Below are positions 39,925-47,009 of a stretch of 54,702 nucleotides of DNA, one piece after another. The notes beneath the pieces are model-generated. The model saw only the letters and a program-made list of their open reading frames with translations, had not been told where the DNA came from and did no database searches. This stretch comes from an uncultured Desulfovibrio sp. GTDB taxonomy: Bacteria > Desulfobacterota > Desulfovibrionia > Desulfovibrionales > Desulfovibrionaceae. The DNA is taken from contig CALBAX010000045.1 in NCBI GenBank assembly GCA_937926875.1, forward strand, positions 1-54,702. The letters are read 5' to 3'. Each line of letters starts with the position of its first letter. Within the stretch, counting starts at the first letter, position 1. A program made the translations under genes and the position numbers.

Positions 39925-39969
39925 GTGAGAATCCTCACCAGATTTCCCCCGGCATCCTGTGCATGATGT
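39919..39969 (+). promoter_or_regulatory. Late promoter element, copy 1 (before the protease gene)
   Basis: A 27-base block (39919-39945) containing the dyad GTGAG AATC CTCAC, a 15-base spacer and GCATGATGT (39961-39969). The block, spacer length and second box are shared exactly with 52407-52457. CATGAT would be the -10; no -35 is present and the dyad covers -35 to -50, as expected for an activator-dependent promoter. Confidence 0.65.
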
Positions 39970-39984
39970 CCAAAGGAGGACAGC

Positions 39985-41349
39985 ATGCAGGACAACAACC
40001 ATGCTTCAGCCGTTGCGACGCAGGAAGCTACGGATGAAGACAGCAACGTGTTACATGGCAGGACAGCCCACAAAAGCGCTGTCGCTATCCGTAAGCCCGC
40101 TGGTGCGGGCAACGGCTACCGCGCCATCCATATTTTTCGCCCCGGCCGACATACGTCCATGCAGGGGGCAACCATCGACTTTGGCGAGGGCGACCTGATC
40201 GCCACGGCCAACGCCTACGACCCGGCACGGCACGAAGCGCCGCTGGTCATCGGGCATCCCCGGGCCGACGCTCCGGCCTGGGGATGGGTAGGCGGTCTTA
40301 CGGCGGATGGGGGCGGCCTTTTTGCCACGCCCCGCCAGCTGGACCCGGCCTTCGCGGAGATGGTGCGGGCCGGGCGCTTCAAAAAAGTCTCGGCCAGCTT
40401 TTACACGCCCGACAGCCCCCACAATCCCGTTCCCGGCGTCTACTACCTGCGCCATGTGGGTTTTCTGGGCGCCCAGCCCCCGGCGGTGAAGGGCCTTGCC
40501 CCGGTGCCGGTGAACTTTGCTGAAGGCGACACGGAAGAGGGCTGCGTCAGCTTCGACTTTGCGGAATCGCCGGGCCTGTTGCGCTGGCTGGCCGATCTGT
40601 TCCGGGGCCTGCGTGAATACGTCGTGGAAAAGGACGGCACGGAGATGGCGGACAGGGCCATCCCCTCGTATGCCGTGAGCGGCCTTCAGGAGATGGCCGC
40701 GGCATCCGCGGCCCAAGCGGCCGAGATTCCCGCTTTTGCGGAAAACCTTGCTTCAGCCGTTGCGACGCAGGAAGCTACGGATGAAGACAGCAACTTGTTA
40801 CGCGGCAGGACAGCCCACGAGAACGCTGTCGCTATCCGTAAGCCCGCTGGTGCGGGCAACGGCTACCGCACCCCTCCCAAGGAGAAGAGCATGCAGAAAC
40901 AGGAAACGCCCCCGGCGGGAAACATCGACTTCGCCGAGACCAAGGCCCGTGCCGACGAGCTGGAACGCAAGGTGGCCTATCTGACCGGCATCGCCCGCAA
41001 GGAGCGCGCCAGCCGTGTGGTGGACAAGGCCCTGGCCGACGGCCGCCTGACGCCCGCCCAGAGCGTGGGCCTTGCGGACTTCATGGCCGGCCTGGACGAA
41101 GAAGGGACCTTCGACTTCGCCGAAGACGGCGGCAAGACCACCAGCATGAGCCCGGCCGCCTTCATGGCCGCCTTCCTGGAGCGCCTGCCCAAACAGGTGG
41201 ATTTCAGCGAAGCCGCGCCCGGCGGCGAAGAGGCCCCGGATACCTCGTCCAATGACATTGCCCAGCGCGCCCTTGCCTATTGCGAGGAGATGCGCACCAA
41301 GGGCGTCACGGTGAGCGTCACCGACGCCGTGGCCCACGTCAGCAAATAG
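39985..41349 (+). CDS. Phage prohead protease with fused scaffold (Mu I/Z-like)
   Basis: 454 residues from ATG 39985 (AAAGGAGG upstream). Residues about 47-180 hold the Mu I-type protease (IHIFRPGRHTSMQGATIDFG, PLVIGHPRADAPAWGWVGGL, FKKVSASFYTPDSPHNPVPG); residues about 303-454 are a helical scaffold (IDFAETKARADELERKVAYL). Two copies of a 121-bp repeat lie in frame, one directly after the start (40002-40122) and one between protease and scaffold (40749-40869), adding about 40 residues each. An internal start at 40891 can make scaffold alone. The protein should be autocleaved during head maturation. Confidence 0.88.
   Translation: MQDNNHASAVATQEATDEDSNVLHGRTAHKSAVAIRKPAGAGNGYRAIHIFRPGRHTSMQGATIDFGEGDLIATANAYDPARHEAPLVIGHPRADAPAWGWVGGLTADGGGLFATPRQLDPAFAEMVRAGRFKKVSASFYTPDSPHNPVPGVYYLRHVGFLGAQPPAVKGLAPVPVNFAEGDTEEGCVSFDFAESPGLLRWLADLFRGLREYVVEKDGTEMADRAIPSYAVSGLQEMAAASAAQAAEIPAFAENLASAVATQEATDEDSNLLRGRTAHENAVAIRKPAGAGNGYRTPPKEKSMQKQETPPAGNIDFAETKARADELERKVAYLTGIARKERASRVVDKALADGRLTPAQSVGLADFMAGLDEEGTFDFAEDGGKTTSMSPAAFMAAFLERLPKQVDFSEAAPGGEEAPDTSSNDIAQRALAYCEEMRTKGVTVSVTDAVAHVSK
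40002..40122 (+). repeat. In-frame 121-bp repeat, copy 1
   Basis: About 95% identical to 40749-40869 (offset 747 bp, a multiple of 3). Encodes a peptide beginning ASAVATQEATDEDSN near the protease N-terminus. It ends with the hairpin GCCCGC TGGT GCGGGC. Looks like a small mobile element tolerated inside a gene. Confidence 0.85.
40749..40869 (+). repeat. In-frame 121-bp repeat, copy 2
   Basis: Second copy, with about six base differences from the first, placed at the junction of protease and scaffold domains, just before the internal RBS AAGGAGAAGAGC. It carries the same GCCCGC/GCGGGC hairpin. Confidence 0.85.
40891..41349 (+). CDS. Nested scaffold protein from an internal start (Mu Z-like)
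   Basis: ATG 40891 is preceded by AAGGAGAAGAGC, an excellent ribosome binding site inside the protease gene and in its frame. It would give 152 residues, MQKQETPPAGNIDFAETKAR and on, covering exactly the coiled-coil scaffold. In Mu, Z is likewise made from the 3' part of I. Translation from this site is inferred. Confidence 0.65.
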   Translation: MQKQETPPAGNIDFAETKARADELERKVAYLTGIARKERASRVVDKALADGRLTPAQSVGLADFMAGLDEEGTFDFAEDGGKTTSMSPAAFMAAFLERLPKQVDFSEAAPGGEEAPDTSSNDIAQRALAYCEEMRTKGVTVSVTDAVAHVSK

Positions 41350-41358
41350 GAGACCGCC

Positions 41359-41733
41359 ATGCCCAGGACCGATCTTTACGTCAATCTTTCCATCACCGGC
41401 GAGCTGGCCCCTTTTCGCATCGTGGCTCACGACGGCAGCGGTGGCTACAAACAGGCCACGGCCGCCACGGAGGCGCTTGTCGGTACGGCCGACGAGCTGG
41501 GCAAGCAGCCCAACGGCGGGGCCGATGTGGCCATGAGTGACCAGCCGGAAGTTGAGGCTGGCGCGGCGGTGGCCGCGGGCGATCCCCTGACCAGCGATGC
41601 CCAGGGCCGCGCCGTCAAGGCCACGGCTGCCGGGGACCGCATCATCGGCTTTGCCTGCAAAGCCGCCACCGATGCCGGAGAGATCATCGACTACCAGTTC
41701 GCGCCCGGCTTTCTGGCCACGGCAGGCGCGTAA
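41359..41733 (+). CDS. Capsid decoration/cement protein (DUF2190-like)
   Basis: 124 residues, with AGGAGACCGCC before ATG 41359. The C-terminal half VEAGAAVAAGDPLTSDAQGR-AVKATAAGDRIIGFACKAAT has the G-D-x-L-x-x-D-x-x-G-R-A-V pattern of small beta-tulip head decoration proteins, and the gene sits between scaffold and major capsid as usual. Confidence 0.78.
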   Translation: MPRTDLYVNLSITGELAPFRIVAHDGSGGYKQATAATEALVGTADELGKQPNGGADVAMSDQPEVEAGAAVAAGDPLTSDAQGRAVKATAAGDRIIGFACKAATDAGEIIDYQFAPGFLATAGA

Positions 41734-41748
41734 TAAGGAGAGAGCATC

Positions 41749-42690
41749 ATGGCAACGACCACACCCTTTGCCACCAATCCGCAACTGACGGCCATTGCCC
41801 TGGCCTACATGAACCAGCCCTCGGACTATGTGGCGGATCATGTCATGCCCAGGGTCAAGGCCATCGGCAAAAAAGAGTTCCAGTACAACATCTACGGTCT
41901 GGAATCCTTTGCCGCGCCCGACAGCCGCGTGGGACGCAAGGGCCGCCCCAATGAGGTCAGCCTGTCCAGCAGCCTGGCCACGGCAGCCATCGAAGACTAC
42001 GGCCTGGAAGACCCCATCCCGCAGGATGACATCGACCAGGGCCGCAAGGACGGCCGGGACATTGCCGGTGAATCCACGGAGTATCTGCTCTCCCTGGTCA
42101 AACTGGACCGCGAACTGCGCGTGGCGCGCCTCGTGCAGGACAAAAACAACTATGCCGCGGCTTGCGTGAAGGAGCTGTCCGGCGGTCAGGGCATCGACAA
42201 CGCCGAAGTGGACGCGGAAGCGACCATTGCCGAGATGCTGGAAAAGCCCTTCATGCGGCCCAACATCGGCGTCATGAGCCAGAAGGTCTGGGACAGGCTT
42301 TCCCGTAACCCGCTGCTCATCAAGGCCATCAAGGGCGAGCTGGTGGGCAGGAAGCTGACCACGGCCGAGTTCTGCAGCTACTTCGAGCTGGAGCAGCTCT
42401 ATATCGGCAAGGCCCGCGTCACCCGGCAGGTCAAGGGCAAGACGCCTGTCCCCGAGCGTGTCTGGGGCACGAGCATGGCCTTCCATTACCGCGACATGAC
42501 CGCCAGCGAACAGCGCGGCGTCACCTGGGGCCTGACCGTGCCCTATGGCCAGCCCTTTGCCGGGAGCCGCACGGACCCCGATATCGGCCTGCGCGGCGGC
42601 ATCCGCATCCGGGCGGGCGAAAGCCTCAAGGAGCTGGTGCTGGCCAAGGATGCGGGCTGCCTCATCACCGGGGCCATCGCCGCCGGCTAG
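41749..42690 (+). CDS. Major capsid protein
   Basis: 313 residues, with ATAAGGAGAGAGCATC before ATG 41749. Features: MATTTPFATNPQLTAIALAY-MNQPSDYVADHVMPRVKAIG, GRKGRPNEVSLSSSLATAAI, SQKVWDRLSRNPLLIKAIKG and the aromatic end WGTSMAFHYRD ... GGIRIRAGES. This is a gpE/P22-coat-like major head protein family common in Mu-like phages of delta-proteobacteria rather than classical Mu gpT. Its place after protease, scaffold and cement genes supports the call. Confidence 0.85.
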   Translation: MATTTPFATNPQLTAIALAYMNQPSDYVADHVMPRVKAIGKKEFQYNIYGLESFAAPDSRVGRKGRPNEVSLSSSLATAAIEDYGLEDPIPQDDIDQGRKDGRDIAGESTEYLLSLVKLDRELRVARLVQDKNNYAAACVKELSGGQGIDNAEVDAEATIAEMLEKPFMRPNIGVMSQKVWDRLSRNPLLIKAIKGELVGRKLTTAEFCSYFELEQLYIGKARVTRQVKGKTPVPERVWGTSMAFHYRDMTASEQRGVTWGLTVPYGQPFAGSRTDPDIGLRGGIRIRAGESLKELVLAKDAGCLITGAIAAG

Positions 42691-42698
42691 GGGGCATC

Positions 42699-43121
42699 AT
42701 GTATGCCACACCTGAAGACATCCGTGCCCGCTACAAGGAAGTCTACCCCCTGCTGGCGGGCAAGGACGCGGAAGGCAGGCCGGACACGGCCGCTGTGGAA
42801 CAGGCCCTGGCCGAAGCCGCCAGCGAGATCGACGCCATCCTGGGTACGCGTTTTGCCGTGCCGGTAAGCCCCGTGCCGCCTGTGCTGCGTCGCATCGCCG
42901 TGGATCTGGCCGTGGGGGCCTTGCCCCGCACCGGCGCCACGGAAGCCAGCATGTACGAGCGCCGTGCCCGTGAAGCGCGGGATCTTTTGGACAAGCTGGC
43001 CGCGGGCGAGGCCAGTCTGGGGCCGGGCTATGACCCGGCCCCGGCGGGCAGCGGCGGCACAGGACGCATCGGCTATGCCGTGCGTCCGTCCGACTTCCGC
43101 CGCCGTCTGGAGGACTACTGA
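42699..43121 (+). CDS. DUF1320 head-tail protein (Mu gp36-like)
   Basis: 140 residues. MYATPEDIRARYKEVYPLLA, EQALAEAASEIDAILGTRFA-VPVSPVPPVLRRIAVDLAVG and YERRAREARDLLDKLAAGEA are the DUF1320 helix bundle, believed to be an adaptor at the head-tail joint. Overlaps the G-like gene start by one base. Confidence 0.9.
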   Translation: MYATPEDIRARYKEVYPLLAGKDAEGRPDTAAVEQALAEAASEIDAILGTRFAVPVSPVPPVLRRIAVDLAVGALPRTGATEASMYERRAREARDLLDKLAAGEASLGPGYDPAPAGSGGTGRIGYAVRPSDFRRRLEDY

Positions 43122-43630
43122 TGGCCGGAGCCACCCTGGAGTTCACCTTCAAGGACAAGGAAGTGCAGGCCATGGCCCGGCGCTTTCGGGAGCAGCTTGC
43201 CCGGGTGCGCTTCCGCCCCCTGCTGACATCCATCGGCAACGAGCTGATCACGTCCGTGTCCCGCCGTTTCGAGACGGGCACGGCCCCGGACGGCTCCCGC
43301 TGGCCGGAATCCCTGCGGGTCAAAATAACCGGCGGCCTGACACTCGTTGAAAACCACCGTCTGTGGGACTCCATCTCCGATACGGGGGCACAGGTATCCA
43401 GCCGCAGTGTGGAGATAGGCACCAACGTGGAATATGCCGCCATCCACCAGTTTGGCGGCGTCATCCGGGCACGTCGGGCAAAAGCGCTCCGTGTTCCCGG
43501 CATCGGCTTCCGCAAGTCCGTCACCATCCCGGCCCGGCCGTATCTGGGCCTTTCCGATACCGACGCGCGCGTCATCCAGGACCTCACCGAGGACTGGCTG
43601 CGCAAGAAACTGGCAAAAATGCGCCCGTAG
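43121..43630 (+). CDS. Virion morphogenesis protein (Mu gpG-like)
   Basis: 169 residues. RFETGTAPDGSRWPESLRV, GLTLVENHRLWDSISDTG and VEIGTNVEYAAIHQFGGVIR-ARRAKALRVPG with IPARPYLGLSDTD are signature motifs of the Mu G/phage virion morphogenesis family, needed for tail completion and head-tail joining. Confidence 0.92.
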   Translation: MAGATLEFTFKDKEVQAMARRFREQLARVRFRPLLTSIGNELITSVSRRFETGTAPDGSRWPESLRVKITGGLTLVENHRLWDSISDTGAQVSSRSVEIGTNVEYAAIHQFGGVIRARRAKALRVPGIGFRKSVTIPARPYLGLSDTDARVIQDLTEDWLRKKLAKMRP

Positions 43631-43643
43631 CGCGGAGACGATC

Positions 43644-44198
43644 ATGCTTGACAAATACCGGGCCGCCATCGCGGCCCATTTGAGGAAATACCTGCCGCCC
43701 TCCGTCACCGTTTATGAGCTGGGCAATTCCCTGGATGACACGGAGCTCCAGCGTCTGTGTCTGGCCGCTCCCGGTGTGGGCGTGGAGATCATCGGGGCCG
43801 ATGGCGTGGAACTCAGGGGCCGCAGCCCCTATGTGACCGTCAACGTGGGCGTGTCCGTGGTGGCAGGCCCGGGGCGTGACGGCCAGCCCGCGGACAGCGC
43901 GGTGCTGGTGCTGGCCGCTCTGGTGGCCGGTGTCATCGCGGACCAGCGCTTCGGCCTGGACTGCATGCGTCCGGAGAGCGTGCGGGCCACCAACATCACC
44001 AGCGGCGACCAGGCCACCAACAACGTGGCCCTGTGGACCGTCACCTGGAAGCAGGCCGTGGATGTCTCCAATGTCATCACCTGGCCGGAGCTGGACGACT
44101 TTTTGCGCTGCTATACGCGCGAGAAGAAGGACGGCCCCGTGACCATCGAAACGCATCTTCCCGGCGCATCCGCCGGAAAGGAGAACACGCATGTGTAA
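43644..44198 (+). CDS. DUF1834 tail protein (Mu gp37-like)
   Basis: 184 residues from ATG 43644. Beta-rich body with GVSVVAGPGRDGQPADSAVL-VLAALVAGVIADQRFGLDCM and ALWTVTWKQAVDV, typical of the tail-terminator-like gp37 family; a C-terminal tail overlaps the next gene. The DUF1834 assignment also follows from the invariant position between G- and gp38-like genes. Confidence 0.85.
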   Translation: MLDKYRAAIAAHLRKYLPPSVTVYELGNSLDDTELQRLCLAAPGVGVEIIGADGVELRGRSPYVTVNVGVSVVAGPGRDGQPADSAVLVLAALVAGVIADQRFGLDCMRPESVRATNITSGDQATNNVALWTVTWKQAVDVSNVITWPELDDFLRCYTREKKDGPVTIETHLPGASAGKENTHV

Positions 44199-44376
44199 GC
44201 GCATCACCCCGCGTGCGGGTCTGGTGGTACGGCGTCCCGATACGGGCGAGATCCTGCCGCCCGACGGGGCCGTGATCCCCTTGGGGCCGCATCGTGCCTA
44301 CTGGCTGCGCCGCCGGAAGGACGGAGACGTGACCATTACGGCCCCGGCAATCCCTGAGAGCGAGGAGGTGGACTAA
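44191..44376 (+). CDS. DUF2635 small tail protein (Mu gp38-like)
   Basis: 61 residues. RAGLVVRRPDTGEILPPDGA-VIPLGPHRAYWLRRRKDGDV is the conserved DUF2635 core (V-R-x-P-x-T-G-x-x-L-P-x-x-G, Y-W-x-R-R). Always directly before the sheath gene; function unknown. Overlaps both neighbours. Confidence 0.88.
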   Translation: MCKRITPRAGLVVRRPDTGEILPPDGAVIPLGPHRAYWLRRRKDGDVTITAPAIPESEEVD

Positions 44377-45851
44377 TGGCTGTTTCGTTCAATGCCATCC
44401 CTGCGGATATCCGTGTGCCGCTCACCTATATCGAGTTCGACAACTCCGGAGCCGTGTCTGGCACGCCGGTCATGGAGTGGCGCGTCCTGCTGCTGGGACA
44501 GGCCGAAGCCGACTGCGCGGGCGAGCTGCTCAAACCCGTGCTGATGAACACCGCGGACCAGGCGGCCCGCCTGTGGGGCCAGGGCAGCCAGATCGCGGAC
44601 ATGGTGCGCTATGCCAAGCGCAACAGCACCATGCTGGAGATCTGGGCCATGGCCGTGCCGGACGATGAATCCGCCGTGGCCGCTACCGGCGAAGTGACCC
44701 TGTCCGGCAAATGTACGGCCACAGGCGTGCTGTGCCTTTATGTGGGCGGCAGGCGCGTGCGTGTGCAGGCCGTAGGCGGTGAAGAGCTGGCCGCCACCGT
44801 GGAACGCGTGGTGCAGGCCGTCAATGCCGACGGAGAGTTGCCCGTCACCGCCGCGGTCAAGGAAGCCTCGCCCGGTGTGCTGACCCTGACCTGCAAATGG
44901 AAGGGCGCCACGGGCAACGACATCGACCTGGCCGTCAACCTGTCCACGGACGACAGCTTTCCTGCGGGCCTTACCGCTTCCTGCGGCAAAATGGCCTCGG
45001 GCGCGGCTGACCCGGACATGGAAAACATCATCACCGCCATGGGCGATACCTGGTGGAAGGCGCTGGTGCTGCCCTGGAACCAGAAGGACGGCCGTGTGCT
45101 GCTGGAAGAATGGCTGGACGCGCAGTTCGGCCCCCTGCGCCAGCAGGAATGCCAGGCTTTTCTGGCCTATCGCGGCACCCTGTCCGAGACCTCCACCTAC
45201 GGCAATGCCGGGAACTCGCAGCTGGTGAGCTGCATGGGCATCGGCTCCATCCCCACCTCGCCCTGGAACGTGGCCGCCGCCTATGCCCTGCAGGCCGCGA
45301 CCTCGCTGGCCAATGACCCGGCGCGGCCCCTGCAGACCCTGGAGCTTGTGGGCGTCATGGCGCCGCCCCGGGAAAAACGCTGGAGCATGGAAGAGCGCAA
45401 TATCCTGCTTTATGACGGCATCGCCACCTATCGCATCGCCAGCGACGATACGGTGCAGATCGAGCGCGAAGTGACCATGTACCAGACCAATGCCTGGGGC
45501 TCGCCCGATCCCTCGTATCTTGACGTGCAGACCGTGGCCACCCTGGGCTACTGGCGCTATGCCGTCAACGCCCGCATCCAGCAGAAGTTCCCGCGCCACA
45601 AGCTGGCTGACGACGGTACGGCCTACGGGCCGGGCAATGCCGTGGTCACGCCCTCGGTCATCCGGGCGGAACTCATCGCCCTGATGCGCGAGCTGGAAGA
45701 AAAGGGCCTGGTGGAGAACGTGGAGACCTTCAAGGAACAGCTCATCGTGGAACGCAATGCGGACGACCGCAACCGCGTGGACGTACTGGCCCCGCCGGAT
45801 CTGGTCAACCAGTTCCGCATCTTCGCCTGCCTGACCCGCTTTGTCCTGTAA
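44376..45851 (+). CDS. Tail sheath protein (Mu gpL-like)
   Basis: 491 residues. MAVSFNAIPADIRVPLTYIE-FDNSGA, VLLLGQAEAD, a central inserted domain, then LVSCMGIGSIPTSPWNVAAA-YALQAA, NILLYDGIATYRIASDDTV and ITMYQT-like VTMYQTNAWGSPDPSYLDVQ match the contractile sheath of Mu-type myophages. Contraction drives the tail tube through the host envelope. Confidence 0.93.
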   Translation: MAVSFNAIPADIRVPLTYIEFDNSGAVSGTPVMEWRVLLLGQAEADCAGELLKPVLMNTADQAARLWGQGSQIADMVRYAKRNSTMLEIWAMAVPDDESAVAATGEVTLSGKCTATGVLCLYVGGRRVRVQAVGGEELAATVERVVQAVNADGELPVTAAVKEASPGVLTLTCKWKGATGNDIDLAVNLSTDDSFPAGLTASCGKMASGAADPDMENIITAMGDTWWKALVLPWNQKDGRVLLEEWLDAQFGPLRQQECQAFLAYRGTLSETSTYGNAGNSQLVSCMGIGSIPTSPWNVAAAYALQAATSLANDPARPLQTLELVGVMAPPREKRWSMEERNILLYDGIATYRIASDDTVQIEREVTMYQTNAWGSPDPSYLDVQTVATLGYWRYAVNARIQQKFPRHKLADDGTAYGPGNAVVTPSVIRAELIALMRELEEKGLVENVETFKEQLIVERNADDRNRVDVLAPPDLVNQFRIFACLTRFVL

Positions 45852-45863
45852 GGAGGGACGCAT

Positions 45864-46088
45864 ATGACCGTCAAAGAACTTATGGAAAAACTGGCCGGAC
45901 TGCCGCCGGACATGCCCGTCATGTACGACGACAAGACCACCTTCGGCCTTGATCTGGCCGCGGTTTCCGAGGTGTGTATCGGGCTGGATGACGAAAATCT
46001 GGAAGTGCTCGTCATTCACGCCGAGGGCGGCCATCCCGGCGCCACCCTGGACGAGATCGACCGGCGTGAAGCCGGGGGAAAGGAGTAA
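45864..46088 (+). CDS. Small protein between sheath and tube, function unknown
   Basis: 74 residues with strong RBS AAGGAGGGACGCAT. MTVKELMEKLAGLPPDMPVM-YDDKT, CIGLDDENLEVLVIHAEG. The K-E-L-x-x-x-L-x-x-L-P-x-D-x-x-V start resembles small proteins often found in phage and plasmid genomes. It is acidic (many Asp/Glu), unlike structural neighbours; a moron or a regulator cannot be told apart. Confidence 0.72.
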   Translation: MTVKELMEKLAGLPPDMPVMYDDKTTFGLDLAAVSEVCIGLDDENLEVLVIHAEGGHPGATLDEIDRREAGGKE

Positions 46089-46091
46089 GCC

Positions 46092-46448
46092 ATGCCGCAG
46101 ATCACAGGCAAGGCCGTCATCCGTGTGGACGGCGAGGAATGGCGCACCGAAGACGGTGCCAAACTGAACCCCGGCGGCGTCACGCGCGAGGCCAAAGTGG
46201 GCGGCGGCAAAGTGCATGGTTTTTCCGAAAAGACCAAGGAACCGGAACTGGAGTGTTCCGTCTATCACACCCGGGATACGGACCTGACGGCCATCAATGC
46301 CATCAGGGACGCCACTGTGGTGTATGAATCCGATACCGGCGACCGTTATGTCCTGCGCAGCGCCTTTGTGACCGAACAGGGCGAGCTGGACGCGGAAAAC
46401 GGCACCATCAACGTCAAATTCAGCGCCATCTCGTGCGAAAGGATCTAG
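46092..46448 (+). CDS. Tail tube protein (Mu gpM-like)
   Basis: 118 residues. ITGKAVIRVDGEEWRTEDGA-KLNPGGVTREAKVGGGKVHG-FSEKTKEPELECSVYHT is the phage tail tube family start (D-G, G-A-x-x-x-G-G). Position after the sheath agrees. Forms the inner tube of the contractile tail. Confidence 0.92.
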   Translation: MPQITGKAVIRVDGEEWRTEDGAKLNPGGVTREAKVGGGKVHGFSEKTKEPELECSVYHTRDTDLTAINAIRDATVVYESDTGDRYVLRSAFVTEQGELDAENGTINVKFSAISCERI

Positions 46449-46450
46449 CC

Positions 46451-46945
46451 ATGACCCAACCCGCTCTGAAGGATTTTACCCCTGTGGACGGTATTACCGT
46501 GGCCGAAGGCGGCCAGGTGCGTGTCGAGCTTGAAGACGGCCTTGTGGTGGGCTCTGCCACCTACACGGTGGCCGTGCTGCGCCAGCTCAATGCCGGGGCC
46601 GTGCTGGCCGCGGCCGAAGCCGCGGAACGCCTGGTCTCCACGGCTACGGGTCTGGAACTTGTTTCCTCCCCGGCCCGCATGGGGGCGGAATTGCTGCGCC
46701 GTCAGATCGCACGTCTGGAGGACGATAACGGCGGCAAGTTCGACGGGCCGCTCTCCCTGGAACATCTGGGCAAGGTCTCGGCCCGTGATCTGGATAGCCT
46801 CAATTTTGCCGCCCGCCTGCTGGATCAGGGGGCGGAAAAAAGCCTGGAAGGAGTAGCCGGCCGGGGGCGAAATGCTGCCGGTAGCGACCAGTCTCGAGAT
46901 GTTGCTGGCCCGGCTGGCCAGCCGGGCGGGGCTGCCGGTGAATGA
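46451..46945 (+). CDS. Tail assembly chaperone (Mu gp41-like), zero-frame product
   Basis: 164 residues from ATG 46451. FTPVDGITVAEGGQVRVELE and RLVSTATGLELVSSPARMGA with LSLEHLGKVSARDLDSLNFA correspond to the gp41 family that coats the tape measure during tail assembly. The zero-frame C-terminus turns into low-complexity sequence (GRGRNAAGSDQSRDVAGPAG) after a slip site at 46863-46870, as expected when the biologically important extension is in another frame. Confidence 0.85.
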   Translation: MTQPALKDFTPVDGITVAEGGQVRVELEDGLVVGSATYTVAVLRQLNAGAVLAAAEAAERLVSTATGLELVSSPARMGAELLRRQIARLEDDNGGKFDGPLSLEHLGKVSARDLDSLNFAARLLDQGAEKSLEGVAGRGRNAAGSDQSRDVAGPAGQPGGAAGE

Positions 46946-47000
46946 GGGGGCGTCCTGGCCGCTCCAGAGGCTCCTCCGTTTTTTGCACTATGTGAAATAG
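46863..47000 (+). CDS. Programmed -2 frameshift site and extension of the tail chaperone
   Basis: GGGGGCGA at 46863-46870 is the sequence I recall as the Mu gp41 -2 frameshift site. Slipping back two bases after CGG GGG CGA enters the frame GAA ATG CTG CCG..., giving E-MLPVATSLEMLLARLASRA-GLPVNEGASWPLQRLLRFLH-YVK and a stop at 46998-47000, 10 bases before the tape measure start. The extension's helical LLARLASRAG and aromatic end are more protein-like than the zero frame. An independent start at ATG 46872 is less likely. Confidence 0.72.
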   Translation, partial: GGEMLPVATSLEMLLARLASRAGLPVNEGASWPLQRLLRFLHYVK

Positions 47001-47009
47001 GATTGCATC

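Noticed and set aside
46836..46842. A6G run as a -1 frameshift slippery site in the tail chaperone
   Set aside because: In the zero frame it reads GAA AAA AGC, so the A-site codon cannot re-pair after a -1 slip, and the -1 frame closes quickly. The GGGGGCGA site is better.
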